DNA from: Cymbidium sinense
Lineage: Eukaryota; Streptophyta; Magnoliopsida; Asparagales; Orchidaceae
Assembly (NCBI GenBank): GCA_021442155.1
Contig: CM038228.1
Coordinates: 9,589,179 to 9,653,178, forward strand
Length of the DNA: 64,000 nucleotides
Direction of reading: 5' to 3'
This document shows positions 24,690-36,899 of the stretch, in pieces. Numbering within the stretch: position 1 is the first letter of the stretch; the number at the start of each line of letters is the position of its first letter. Under the pieces are notes generated by a model that searched no databases, was not told where the DNA came from, and saw only the letters and a list, made by a program, of their open reading frames with translations. A program made the position numbers and the translations under genes.

Positions 24690-27133
24690 AGCATGCGGAT
24701 CATTTCTGTGGCGCAGTTTATTGATTGTACATATATTTTCTTATCAAATCTTTTTTTGTATATCCTATAGGGTGGCATCGAATTGATTGCATATCGATGA
24801 CATAGATAAATTCTTGAATACAAGCTGGCGAGGCCATGGGCTTTCTTAGTTTCATAATTTGATGGTATTACATCAAGATTCATACCAGAGGACACCGTAC
24901 ATGAGTGGATTTGTCACTCTTCTTATGGTATATTTTTATATCTTGGTTATGTATTATTTAATGCATTGAAGTTAACTTACATAAATATTAATTGTAGATC
25001 AGGAGCACATAAGCATCATATCGCCATCTCCATTTGCAAAACCCCATTATCTGATGGTAGAAAATAAAGTTTCAAATGAAGCCTTCACTAGTTTAGGAGG
25101 ACACCAGGTGACATATAATAATATCACTTAGTTTTTATAATTATGTATTTATTTATATTGTAGTCACCATATTTTCTTATCGGTTTAACACAAGTCTGCC
25201 TTCAATTCGAGGACATATCAGAAGAGGAGACCTGGCTCCTTGAATCATTTTCCCCTGCCCAATGTGTAGTACATGTTGAGCCCGATAGCAATCCCATTCT
25301 AAGTCCACTGAGTTCAGCCCCCATTGAATCTCCATATGTCTCTCCTCGATATTCTCCCCCATCTAGTGTATCTAGCCTGCCCTCTGCTACTACCCCTACA
25401 GAAGGCTTTGCGGTGGAGAGGATACTTACAGGTTTTAGGGACTTGAAAGATATAGTATCTTCTTTTCAAGCAATAATGGTAGAGAATGGATGGGATTGAT
25501 TGAGTTCTTGTATGGAGGTTCTTCTTTGGGTGCGTGGTCCTACCATCCGTGGAGCTCACGTGGAGGCAACTACACTGTGTGGATACTTCCATGAGAGGCT
25601 GCACTGTGGAAACTTTCACTTGGAAAGCTGCTGCCCCTGTGGATACTTTCACTTGGAAAGCTGCTGCCCTTGTGGTACTTCCACTTGGGAAGCTGCTGCC
25701 CCTATGGAAACTTCCACTTGGGAAGCCCCTGAGGTAGCCTTCACTAGGGAAGCCCCTGTTGAGTCTACCATAGGGGAAGCTATTGTGGAGGCCTCCAATG
25801 CACATGAAGATGCTCCAAAACCTTTAATCGGCAACATTGAGCGTGGTGTGAAAGCTCGACAGATAAGGAAGAGGAAAGTTGTTAGTTCCCCCTTCACACA
25901 CACTTACAGGAAGTCATGAGTAAGAATAAGTGATGTGGTGGCCTCCACTCAAGATGAGAAGCCGGCAGCAGAGGTATTAAGTTACTTTCTTTTAAATTTG
26001 AGATAATAGAAATAGATTTCACTAAATTTTTTTATAGGTTTACAAAGATGAGCCAATAAAGGTCGATTACCCATAGGCTGCTATTGTTGTGGTGGAGGAG
26101 CATCAGTCGGAGGTATGAATCATCTCAGTAGATCGATCCTTAATTCATAGTGAATCTAGCTCTTCATCACTAACTTTTGTTGTTAGTAATTTTGTTGCAG
26201 CCAGCAGAGGCACATCATTTTGTTGAGTTCTCATCCAGAGCTATTTTGCCTAAGCTGATGCTCCATCTTATTGACACGTCATGCTCTTGATTTGAGGACA
26301 AGTAAGTCAATCTTCAATCTCCTTCATATAAAATAACCTATTCATTTAATTAAGATCACTTTAAAATATTTATCACTTGCGGGTGATAGTATTCATGTGA
26401 GAATATTATTATTGCACGGCGATTGATGAGTTCGGATCAATATCTCTCCACATTGATGCCTTTGCCTTCTTATTGGTGAGTACTCGCTCTGTCCGGGGCT
26501 ATATGTCCCCTATTTGTACATCTCATGCTTGCACTGGGTAAGTTATCCCACAAATATGTGTATTACAATTCAATCATTATTTATAGATGGAAACTATAAT
26601 TTATAAAGTTCTCTTCTTTTCTTATAGGTATGCAAAATATGGCCTACACAAGGAAAGCAAATATTCATCAGCATCATTCGTGATGTGTCAAGGTGAGCTA
26701 CTCTTACTTCCAATTATAGATAATGTCTGGACACTCTGTTGGGCATATTAAGCTAGGGGCTAGTATTTTATGACTCATTACCAAAACCAACCCATAAGGC
26801 CATTCTTCAGATTGTAAAGTTATTTTCAATTTGGTTTTCAGTACTGGTTTTTTTACCCCTTATTGACTATATACTTGCTTTTAGATCAAATTACTTGTTG
26901 AAGATGCTGGCCAGTCTTTTGTGAGCGATCCCAAAAAATGGCCAATCGAAATGGTGAGTGGCTTCGGTCAAGATAATGTTGACGGGATGTTTGTCTGCAA
27001 GTACATGGAGGCAATTAGAAATCCCACTTACGACCACCAAGATTGGCCTAAGAAGATGAATTGCTTTAGGGTTCACTACTATCTTTTGTTTGGGAATGAA
27101 AAAAGCAAAGCTAAGCGTACATTTAAAGTTTGA
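24690..27133 (+). pseudogene. Ulp1-like (C48) cysteine protease gene, decayed
   Basis: A multi-exon plus-strand coding region. Open blocks lie at about 25,190-25,497 (acidic, Ser/Pro-rich, ending SSFQAIMVENGWD), 25,500-25,919 (repeat-rich), 26,050-26,300 and 26,640-26,690, with plausible GT..AG junctions between. The last block reads VFYDSLPKPTHKAI at about 26,760-26,815, then WPIEMVSGFGQDNVDGMFVC, KYMEAI and FRVHYYL to a stop at 27,131-27,133. That order (D-S-L, then Q...CGMFV-KYME) is the C-terminal half of the Ulp1/SENP SUMO-protease fold as found in plant transposons. Where the family has Cys-Gly after the Asp, here Asp-Gly follows directly: the catalytic Cys codon is gone. The His-bearing segment upstream is not clear. 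Stops lie within the blocks. It would have cleaved SUMO-type conjugates; its role in transposons is unknown. Confidence 0.7.
25605..25770 (+). repeat. ~33-bp coding minisatellite in the Ulp1-like gene
   Basis: Five or six copies of a unit near CTTTCACTTGGAAAGCTGCT, period 30-36 bp, encode Ala/Pro/Thr/Trp-rich or, in the next frame, Cys/His-rich text (SCCPCGYFHLE). Open frames persist in more than one register, so the translated frame here is uncertain. Confidence 0.75.
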
Positions 27134-28890
27134 TAAGTAGAAATAATTATGCAGTATTTCAATTTTTTTTCAATATTATTGGCGAGAACACACAAGTTGG
27201 TTGATAAGTAGAAATATTATTATTTTTCAATATTATCTGCGGTTTGGATCTTTATTATTTCATACTCTCTGTCTTTGTTATAGAAGTGAAAGCTTAGATC
27301 ATAATGCAAAATAGTTGGCATTTTTCCTATTGAGAGAAAAATATAAGTAAAAGCTTAGATCATAATGAACCATGCACTTGGTAACTTGGGAGTTTTAACT
27401 TGTTTTATATCGATTAGATTGGATTATATGATTCATTTCTCTTCTTTACATTGTGTGACCAAGTAAGTTTCTTCTGAATTTATATTTTTGAAATAAACTA
27501 TTTTAGACCCATCAAATTTTTATGATATACATGACTTTGCTGCTATATTATATTAGATCAATACCATTTTAAACCTAAATTGAGAGATGTACAATCAATT
27601 TTTAAAAATCTAATTTGTTAGTTCAACCAAACAAAGGACATAAAGTCATAAATTTCTTAATTTGGAGAAGTGTGAACTTATTTTCTTTTCCTTTGATTCT
27701 ATTAAGAATATATAGTGTGCTTCCTACTAATTAAGAAATCCATCATTTAAGTTTCCAAACTCTTGAAGAGGAATTGTTCACTATAACCTTAAAGCAAGTT
27801 GGATGCTACTGGGTTGCCTTTTTTATGAGTTTTCTGAGCAGTTTTGCATGTTTATACTCTCTGTACTCTCTGTACTCTTTGTACTCTCTGTTGTTTTCAG
27901 CAATCTGTTTTTTCACATTTCCACTTTTGCTTTGTAGGACGAAGAGGAATTGTTCACTATAACCGTAAAGCAAGTTGGATGCTCCTTGGTTGCCTTGTTA
28001 TAAGTTTTTATTATGTACTCTATACTATGTACTCTCATTGTACTCTCTACTCTCTAATTTAAATCATATTTTAAATTGGATCAAATAAAAAAAATTGAAG
28101 CTAAAATTTACATTACCTCGAGTTTGATTGGTGGTAATCTATATGATTACTTATATATATATATATACGTAGCATGGAAAGTACTCACATGATAAATATG
28201 TCCCATTTAATCAACACTTTTAATTACATATAGATATAATTGAGAATATAATTAAATTTTTATAGTAATAATAAATTTGAAGACAAAATGTATGCTATTA
28301 AATTGATGTATTATATTTTTTTAAAATAAAATAAGTAGTTTGAGATTTATCAATCTTAAAATATGTACTAATATAATCACTCATTCGTAAGCAAGGTAGA
28401 CTCATCAATCAAATCGTAATTTGGTAAAATATGAGAGATTTAGTTGCACTCTAAGGATTACAAAGTAATATATACTCTGTACTCTCTCTGATACAAAGCT
28501 TTAAGCATTTTTATAATAATAGTACATTTGAATAAAGTTTTCAAGAAGAAGAAGAAAGTCATCTTGGAGACTCTAAAAAAATGCGAAATGATTATGATTG
28601 AAGAACACATAACTAAATGATATCATGCATTTAAATGTTTTCTGTAATAATATCCATCATCAACTTAGTGTACCCTTGACCGATGATTGTTGAGCTCGAA
28701 GTTGAATTCACGTGGTAGAACATCGTGTCGGTTAATGATTTTAGACATCGATGTGTGCTATTTTGCGTACCTCAAATACTCATAAGAGAAAGGTGTGCAA
28801 GGGTGAACATTACGCAACACTATCATCGAACTTTGGTTTACGTAACAACAAAAATTTGATGGTTTCAAGATTAGCGACAATTTTAAATAC
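27134..28890. other. AT-rich spacer between the two MULE genes
   Basis: No coding signal. A ~115-bp block with GAGGAATTGTTCACTATAAC and AAGCAAGTTGGATGCT occurs twice (27,768-27,890 and 27,941-28,053), each followed by a run of TGTACTCTC words like those in the large arrays. More such words lie at about 28,472-28,490. It may hold the convergent 3' ends of the flanking genes. Confidence 0.6.
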
Positions 28891-28899
28891 TACAAATTA

Positions 28900-30790
28900 A
28901 GAGAAAAATAGAGAATTACTCTTGGCTTTCTTGGATCTCTCCCAATATCCTTAAGCCTGCGTTGAAACACCCTTTGGGCGTTTGCTGGATCCTTTAGATG
29001 TCTTTTCCCTTTCATGGTTGACTTCTTCTTCTTATTGCTTTCTGCGGTGAATTCCCCTTAGTATAGAATCGACATCAATAGTTTTAAGGATTGAAGCATA
29101 TAGTCCCGACTCTATTATTACCACGTACAACACTTATTTGATATGCATATCGACTAATGTGGTTCCAAAAAATAATGCTTAGCATTTCCATCGTCATGAC
29201 ATCTCTTAATTTTCTATGCACTATCGATGTAAATATCCTCTTTGCTCAGTAGACCGCATGAGAAGATAATTATGCACTACATTTTTAAGAACTCGATACA
29301 ATGGGCACAAAGTAATCCCATCATTTTAAATTTCTTACAAGTACAAGTTACATCTAGGGTAGTCCCATGAAATGGACTCCATGTTTTGGATGAATTTTAT
29401 TCTCTAAGTTTCTCACCAAATACTCCAAGTGTCATCGACCAATTCTTGATAGCCTCCAACTCCATGCAAAATTCTTCCTCAAACATAGTATACAACTTTT
29501 GTATAAAACATAGAGTTATTTTAGAATTGGGTGTCTTATGTCGATGGCTATTTAAGTCTTCATCATATTGTTCAACCATGTCTCCATAACCATCTCCAAC
29601 CCCATGAAACAATCTGTGAGCGAACTTTGTTGGTTTAGAGATTCTGACATATTGTTCATTAACTCACTACGTTGCATTGTGATGCCCATGCGAATGAATC
29701 TTTGTTGAATCGGTTGACCACTTAGATCTAATTTTATAAAGCTCGACCAAGGATGATCATGCAAATTGCCTTCTTCTAGCATGGACCAAGCTTCTTCAAA
29801 CTCTTCCTCACGAGTCACATTTGCTCATGCATGCATAAAATAGCCTTGTACCCTCTTATTACTATTAAGCGTGAACCTTGGAAGGAGCTTTCTTTGAAAT
29901 ATTCATTGGCACAACCTATGATGAGTATCGCATTATCTGGATAGCGATCTGATTCATCATCTCTTGAATAAAATTTACTCAAATAACTATTTTGCTGATG
30001 ATTCACTCCAACAAGAGGGGCACAAACAAGATTATATTTGAGTCGATAGCTTGTATCAAAAATTATCACATCACCAAAATAGTCATATTCTATCCTAGAC
30101 ATGTCATTGCTCCAAAAAAAACTTACTAAGCAATTTGACTCATCAACTTGTACATCCCATACAAACATCCCATCCGCTGCTTACCTTTCCTTGAACAGCT
30201 GTATTAATGCATTACTGTCACCATTTGTAATCCTCGATCTTTTCTCTTTCTGAATAAAATTGAAAGCATCTCTTTTTTGAATCAATATTCTACACTGCAC
30301 CTCCTCACTTAGATAGTTGAATGCATCGGTTGCTCTAATTGACCTCATCATTGTCTTACACGGAAGCCTTTTCATCTAATGCATCGTGTGATCGAGAAGA
30401 TGTAGTCGAGCTTTTGCCGAATGATTATGACTATATATTTTTTAACCATCCAATTCCTCTCCAAATCAATAGAGAATCTAATCATGGCGACGCCATCCTT
30501 GTATCGGAATTTTGTTAAATTTGTTTAGGCGGTTCTTTACACTTTTGCACATAAAAAATCTTTTGATTTTTTTTTTGGAGTTTGGCCAATAACTAGTATG
30601 GTCCTTGAACAGGCGTTTGATGTGTGTAGTCACGATGCAGTGCATAACCTCCGTTTCATTACGAGTGGTGCGAGTTTTCCCAAATTTGGTTCATTAGACA
30701 TCACGACTTCGTCATCGTACTGCTCATTGACCGCATTCACCTTCCAAGATAGCTCCACATAAATGTGACATGTAAAATAGCTCCACAAAT
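28900..30790 (-). pseudogene. FAR1/FHY3-type MULE transposase, decayed
   Basis: Reading on the minus strand, the N-terminus (about 30,540-30,390) has MIRFSIDLERNWMVKKYI, then SHNHSAKARLHLL, the FAR1 DNA-binding domain end. At 30,168-29,815 is the MULE transposase core: VQVDESNCLVSFFWSND, YDYFGDVIIFDTSYR and NLVCAPLVGVNH, with the first catalytic Asp in IFDTSY. The second Asp motif is not recognisable. At 29,818-29,400 follows TREEEFEEAW and a C-terminal helical part. At about 29,370-29,300 lies a SWIM finger, CTCKKFKMMGLLCAHC (CxC...CxH). A basic tail with KDPANAQ ends near 28,900. Four or more frames are used and stops intervene. The family cuts and moves MULEs; domesticated members became the FAR1/FHY3 transcription factors. 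Confidence 0.85.
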
Positions 30791-30829
30791 TCCCTCCAAA
30801 TAGGCCAAAGAAAGGGAAAAATGAGCTAA

Positions 30830-32760
30830 ATATAGAGAGTACAGATGCAAAAAATATGCTTCCAATGTAATGTAATGAACAGAATCTGAACAACCAGGCC
30901 AAAGAAACTAAAAAAAATGTCAACAAAATCATCTGTACTCTCAGAGTCTGAGAGAATGCAAAATAACACTTCTAAACAACATCAAATTGCTTTATTAATG
31001 TAATGAATAGACTCTCAAAAGAAACTAGAAAAATATTCACAAAATCATCAGTACTCTCAAGAGAATGAGATATATCAAAATAACACTCTAAACCAATAAC
31101 ATCCCCAAATTGCTTCCACTGGAATGTAATGACAGGACTCAGCAAGCCAAAGAAATTAGAAAAATGTCCCAAAATCATCATACTCTCGAGAGATAGAAAT
31201 CTGATGCAAAATAACACTATTAAACCACAACGCCACCAAATTGCTTTCTTGGAATATAATGAACAAACTCTCAACAAAGGCTAAAGAAACTAGAAAAATA
31301 TGTGAAAATCATCTACTCTCAGAATGCAGGAAATAGATCTAAATCTCTTAAATAACCAACATCCCACCAAATTGCTTCCAATATAATGTAATGAATAGAC
31401 TCTCAACAAGCCAAAATTGGAAAAAATGTCCACAAAATTATACTCTCAAGAGTGCAGAGTGATGTAAAATAACACTATTAAACCAACAACGCCACCAAAT
31501 TACTTCTAAAATGTAATGAACATCTCAACAACCAAAGAAAGCTGGAAAAATATCCACAAAATCATATACTCGAGAGAAATGCAATCTGATGCAAAATAAC
31601 ACTACTAAACCAATATCCCACCAAATTGCTTCCATTGGATTGTAATGACTCTAGTGCAAAATTGAAAAAAATGTCCACAAAATCATATGTACTCAGAGAA
31701 TCTGATAAAATAACACTTCTAAACCAACCAACATCTGCCAATATAATGTAATGAAAAACTCTCTCAACAGGGCCAAAAGCGAAAAATATCCATAAAATCA
31801 TATGTACTCTCTGAGAAATGAATCTGATCAATAACATATTAAACCAACGACCAAATTGCTTCCTGAATGTAATGACATCTCAACAAGCCAAAGCGGAAAA
31901 AATGTCCAAATCATCATACTCTCAGAAATCTGAGAATCTGAGATGTAAAATAACACTACTTAACCAACCAACATCCACCAAATTGCTTCCCATAATGTAA
32001 TCATCGAACATAGGCCAAAGAAATTGGAAAAATGTCCACAAAATTATCTGTACTCTCAGAGAGTCTGAAATCTGAATGCAAAATAACACTTCTAAACAAA
32101 CCAACATCCACCAAATTGCTTCCATTGGAATGTAATGAACATATCTCACAACCAAACCAAAGAAAATAACAAAATCATCTATACTCTCAAGAGGTATAGA
32201 GAGTACAGAATGAAATAACAAAACCCAACATTTGCTTCCTTTGGAATGTAATGACATAACACACTAGGCCAAAAGCGAAAAAATATCCATAAAATCATGT
32301 ACTCTCAGAGTACAAGAGTCTGATACAAAATAACACTTCTAAACCAACCAACATCCCACCAAAATTGTAATGTAATATATCACAATTAGGCCAAAGAAAA
32401 AAAATGTCCAAATTATACTCTCGAAAGTACAGAGTCTGATGCAAAATAACACTCTAAACCAACCAAAATGCCATAAATTGCTTCCAATGTAATGCAATGA
32501 ACATAATCAACAAGGCCAAAAGCTGAAAAATATCAAAAATTATCTACTCAAGAGTATAGAAATCTGAATAAAAATAACCTCAAAACCAACCAACATCCAA
32601 AATTACTTTAAAATGTAATGACATGTCGAACAAGACCAAATAGAAAAAATGACCACAAAATCATATGTACTCTCTTGAGAGTAAATCTGATCAAATAACA
32701 CCAGAAACCAACAATGACCAAACAAGTAAAGAAATCATCATAAACATAAAAAGCATATTA
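30830..32760 (-). repeat. Right inner array, inverted to the left array
   Basis: This is the reverse complement of the 149-bp unit: AATAACACT.CTAAACCAACCAACATCC, CACCAAATTGCTTCC, GGAATGTAATGAAC, CAACAAGGCCAAAG, AAAAAATGTCCACAAAATCAT. The anchor GTAATGA recurs about 15 times from 30,873 to 32,613, spaced about 110-135 bp. Units are thus shorter and more decayed than on the left, with many small deletions. Confidence 0.92.
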
Positions 32761-32869
32761 TGTCATTACTAGTACAGAGTCTTGAAACAAAGAGAGAAAT
32801 CTGAGAGAGTATAGAGTATAGAGTATAGAAAGTATAGAGTCTGAGAGTCTGAGAGTATAGAGGCATCTT

Positions 32870-33330
32870 CTTGTTTAGTAAGGCTTCTTTCTTTATATTT
32901 TTTACCTTCAAGATGCTCTTTAAGGGCTTCCTCCTTTGGAAGTGCTAACCTCCAGAGAGCACATTCCTCATGCCATAGACTCCTCTGTTTGGCATCCCTA
33001 TTATCCGCAACTTCATGGGGGTGATGCTCTTTAAGGCTTCTTTGCTTTAGAGGCTTCTTTTGCTTTGTGTTTTACCTTCAAGATGCTCTTTAAGGGCTTC
33101 AATGAAGTCTTGACCTCAGATAGACATTACCATATTCCATAAGACATTCTCCTCATTTGTCATCCTACAATTCGACTTCATGAGGTGAAAGGGAGCCAGA
33201 AAGAAAAAGCTTCTCATGTCCCAACAAAAGAATTGAGGTCATGTATTGAGTCTTCGAATTTGAGTCAATGAATTTATCAGATGAAGCCTCATAAAACGTC
33301 AATGACTTCAAATTGTCTAATGAACATATT
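32870..33330 (-). repeat. MULE 1 inverted core, right copy, with internal duplication
   Basis: Bases 33,100-33,310 are the reverse complement of 24,440-24,665. In addition, TTTTACCTTCAAGATGCTCTTTAAGGGCTTC occurs twice (32,900-32,931 and 33,070-33,100 region), with GGCTTCTTT..TTT before each. The core is therefore longer and partly duplicated on this side. Confidence 0.75.
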
Positions 33331-33349
33331 TCTTCCAAGCAGAAAAAGC

Positions 33350-33990
33350 AGACAAAAAATGATTTTGTACTCAGTCTGAGAGAGTATAGAAATATGAGTA
33401 CAAAAGTCAAGAATACATAAGTGAAAGAAAACCAAATGATCTACTCTCAATCTGAGAAATAAGAGTCTGAGAAATCTGAGAATAGGAAATGCAGAGACAG
33501 AGTGAAAATAAAATGATTTGTACTCGAGAGTCTGAATACATGAAAAATCTCAATCATCAAACATCCTACTTCAATATAATATAATGACATGTCAACAAAG
33601 ACGGAAAAAAAAATCAAAAAAAAATCACTCCAGAAATCAAATAAATCAAAATAACACTAAAAAACCACCAACATTAAATGATGGATTGTAATAAACTATT
33701 TATCCATAAAAATTGGAAAAATAAAATTCATTTTAGATGCAGATGTATAATCTGAGATGAAAATATAATGATTAAAACAATCAAAATTATTTTATGAAAT
33801 GTAATGATATTCTTCATCAGAACCTAATATAAAATATTAAAATAATCATCTCCTGAGGATATGAAATAAATCAAAATCTCTGAAATAAGTAAAGTCCTCT
33901 TGCAAAGAACTCCAACGATGTAGAAATAAACTAAATAAAATAATTTCAAGAATAACACTAACAAACCATAAAAAAATTATGTATACGGTT
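33350..33990 (-). repeat. Right outer array, heavily decayed
   Basis: Fragments of the 149-bp unit (AATAACACTAA, ACCAACATT, ATTGTAATAA, TGTACTC..GAGAGTCTGA) recur to about 33,960. On this side the array lies on both flanks of the inverted core, unlike the left side. Confidence 0.6.
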
Positions 33991-34132
33991 GAGAAAAATT
34001 ATCGATGTTTTTATTTAATACATCTCCTATTTCTCAGGCCTTATTCTCCATCTTCATGGTTCTTTATAAAAGCGAAATGAGAAAATCTCTCTCTCTCTCT
34101 CTCTGAGCTCAGTTTTCGAAAAATACATCTAA

Positions 34133-34234
<102 letters not shown>

Positions 34235-34249
34235 TAAATTCACTTCTTC

Positions 34250-34400
34250 TCCCCATTTGTTTGAGCAGGCCATATAATATCTGGTCGTCCGTCAGATTCT
34301 GTGATTAAAGCTAAAAGCGAAAAAAATTCTCTCGTTGGTGATTGGAGTCTGCATTAAATCTCGTCACGAACTCACGTAATATTTTCTAAAATGAAGGGTA
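34250..34400. repeat. MULE 1 right terminal inverted repeat
   Basis: Partner of 20,590-20,735 in inverted orientation. The similarity fades at about 34,400, which I take as the approximate outer end. Confidence 0.55.
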
Positions 34401-35489
34401 GATTAGGAGAATAGTTCAGCCTTTAGTGGAGTGACATGAGATTATGTAGTTTCAGCTAGCAGGCTTGCAAAGATGGACAGTGGAATAGAAAATGATCTTC
34501 AGGTTAGAGTTTTATCTTAAAACAGGAAGATGATACAAAGTAGAAAATGAAATGGTTGAGCAGTTGGAGTTGTAGCAAGAAGTGAAAACCAGCTCGAGAT
34601 CGACCAACGAAATAATTTATGAAGAGTTCAGCCTTACGTGTCTAAGCAGGAGAATGAACAGCTAGCTTTGTGAGTAAGAATGTGGACTAGAGATTTCTCT
34701 TTTTTGGGGCTGCATCATTTGAATCATCGATGAACAATAACCAGGTAAGAAGGAGTAGGACGGTGGTGATAAGATGAACAAGAAGAATAAGAGGGTTGTT
34801 ATTGTTACTGCAGTATCGGATGAAGTCGTCAGAATGGAGGATGGAAGATTGTGAGTTTGTTGGTGAGATGAGCGAGAAGGGCTGTTCGTCAGGTTTTAAG
34901 GATGCTGATGTCCAATGAAGGAGTAAAACAGTGATGTGGAGACAAGAATAGGATGCAAAGAGTGAGAGTTGGACCAGGAGATGTGGTTGCTACTTGTGGA
35001 GAAATAGAGGAATATCGACGAGCAGCAGCGAGGTTTGCTGAATGAAAACTAGGGAGAAACAAAATGCCAGAGAGAGAGGAAAAAATGAAGAAATGAAGTA
35101 GGAATCGAGGCTTACGGTGAATCGTGACCGACGTTGTGAGGAGAGCCGGAGGGTGCAGCAGATTTTGGATCGAGGGCTGAGAATTCGGACTTGCAGCAGG
35201 AGAAAGAAAAGAAAATTGATTTTTTTTTTTATTATTTTTATTTGTTTCTCCCAGGGAAGGACATAAAAAAACACGTGAATGGGACAGGTGGAGGTACCGT
35301 GCGATGGCGGATTCGATTTTGATTTTAAAAACTAATTTAACTAATATATATATTTTATAACAAAATTTACACAACTTTATATAAATATATAATTAATCTT
35401 CTTTTAATGAATCCATCTCCATTTCACTTTCATTTCATTTTCACTAATTTTTTTAAAATTTTTATAACAACGTTATATTTTATTTTAGG
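34401..35489. other. Spacer between the two MULEs; one unrecognised minus-strand open frame
   Basis: A minus-strand frame of 161 codons (35,374-34,889) is rich in Ser, Leu and His and overlaps another open frame of 94 codons in a shifted register. Its composition, with C/T-rich runs, looks more like a leader or LTR than a protein, and no motif is seen. The rest is AT-rich and non-coding. Confidence 0.4.
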
Positions 35490-35550
35490 TTAAAATTACA
35501 AATTAGGCCTAATTAAAATATTAATTAGCTAATTAGGAACGAAAAAAATT
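35490..35550. repeat. MULE 2 left terminal inverted repeat
   Basis: It shares with the reverse complement of 47,741-47,802 the runs AAATTAGGCCTAATTAAAA, ATTAATT and TAATTAGGAAC.AAAAAAA. About 85% of bases agree by eye. Confidence 0.75.
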
Positions 35551-35689
35551 TAAAATAGGATAGTCTTCTGTTGATGGCATTTCGCTTATCATCGTTAGCG
35601 TCGATATTGAACGAGCGGACATCGCAATTTTTTTAAAAAAAAAATTTAAATATTGAAGTATTTTGTTTTATACTCGGTGTGGAATCAGC

Positions 35690-36300
35690 GGCGTTAATCG
35701 TTAATCATAACAAAATTACGACTTTCATGTTGACCAAAATTACGATTATGGTCGACAGCGGCTTTTTTGTAAATCATTAAAGCTGAGTCGACTTTGAAAT
35801 ATTGGATCGACCATAGTATTTCATGACTCATATGCCAAAATAGTGCGAGTTTTCTATTGTTGGAATTATAATAAAATTACCCATGACTTTCATGTTGACA
35901 AAAAATTGCGATTATGGCTCGGTACACAGCAAGTTTTACAAATGAGCTCAAAAACTACGGTGCTGACTTGAAATATTAGACCAGCCCCCGTATTTTGCCC
36001 GTATTGGACTCATTTGATGTCAAAATCGAGTGACCTAAGTATCGTTGGAATCATAACAAAATTCTTAACGTCTTTCATGTTGACTAAAAATTTCAATTAT
36101 GGCCCATGCAGTTTTTTTATAAATGTGCAAAATTGCTATCGACTTAAAATATTGGACCATCGTTTTTGCCCATACGGACTCATCAATTGAGAATTAAGCG
36201 AGCTTAGTATTGTCGAATTGTAACAAAATTCTCGACTTTTTTATATTGACCAAAATTACGAATGTGGCACGATAGGGAACTTTGTAAAATGAACAATTAG
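35690..36300. repeat. ~165-185-bp tandem repeats, left subterminal
   Basis: TTCATGTTGAC..AAAATT.CGATTATGG recurs at about 35,727, 35,891, 36,076 and (as TTATATTGACCAAAATTACGA) 36,241. Each is preceded by a TTGTTGGAAT-ATAACAAAATT phrase and followed by AAATATTGGA and GGACTCAT. Four diverged units. Confidence 0.8.
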
Positions 36301-36880
36301 AAGAATTTGAAATGACTCACTCAAATAAAACACTCTTAATGAAGTGAAATTAACAAACTCTTAAGAGATATGACATATCAGCAGGTGCTTATCTCTCATT
36401 AGTTTTATTTCTTGGAGAGAATCATTCAAATTAATTCCATTCACATAAGAAAATCAATGTAGTAGTAGGAATGCAATCATTTTCTTGTTAAAATTTTCAA
36501 ACATGCATAATAAGCCAACTCAACCAAGCTCACAACACAAAAAAATTTCTCTCTAATCTTATCAAAAAAGTAAATATCATCACTAAAAAACATACATCAA
36601 GGTACAACCTCTTGTAAATGTGTACTAAGAACATCCAAAACTAGAACAAAAAAGATATGAACTTGATGCTCTTGATGTTGCTCCTTCTTGTCTGTGAATG
36701 TTGTGAGTAACATGTGTAACATGGTCCACTCTATATTCATATGGAATGTGAGACCCATATGTAGAACGGTACATGGGTGCATCTAATATATTGCTTATTG
36801 TATGAATTATCTGTGAATATATATACAGATTCGGTGGAGAGGATGGACTTCATCGTCGACTCATCAGCGATGATGAAGTA
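36301..36880. other. Non-coding stretch beside the mobile domain
   Basis: No recognisable coding. It is AT-rich with one 61-codon minus-strand frame (36,782-36,597) of no known type; it may be the 3' end or trailer of the mobile-domain gene. Confidence 0.4.
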
Positions 36881-36899
36881 CTTGGAATGTTAGTGTCCT

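Noticed and set aside
34889..35374. 161-codon minus-strand frame as a gene
   Set aside because: No motif, C/T-rich low-complexity composition and overlapping frames; kept only as an unrecognised stretch.
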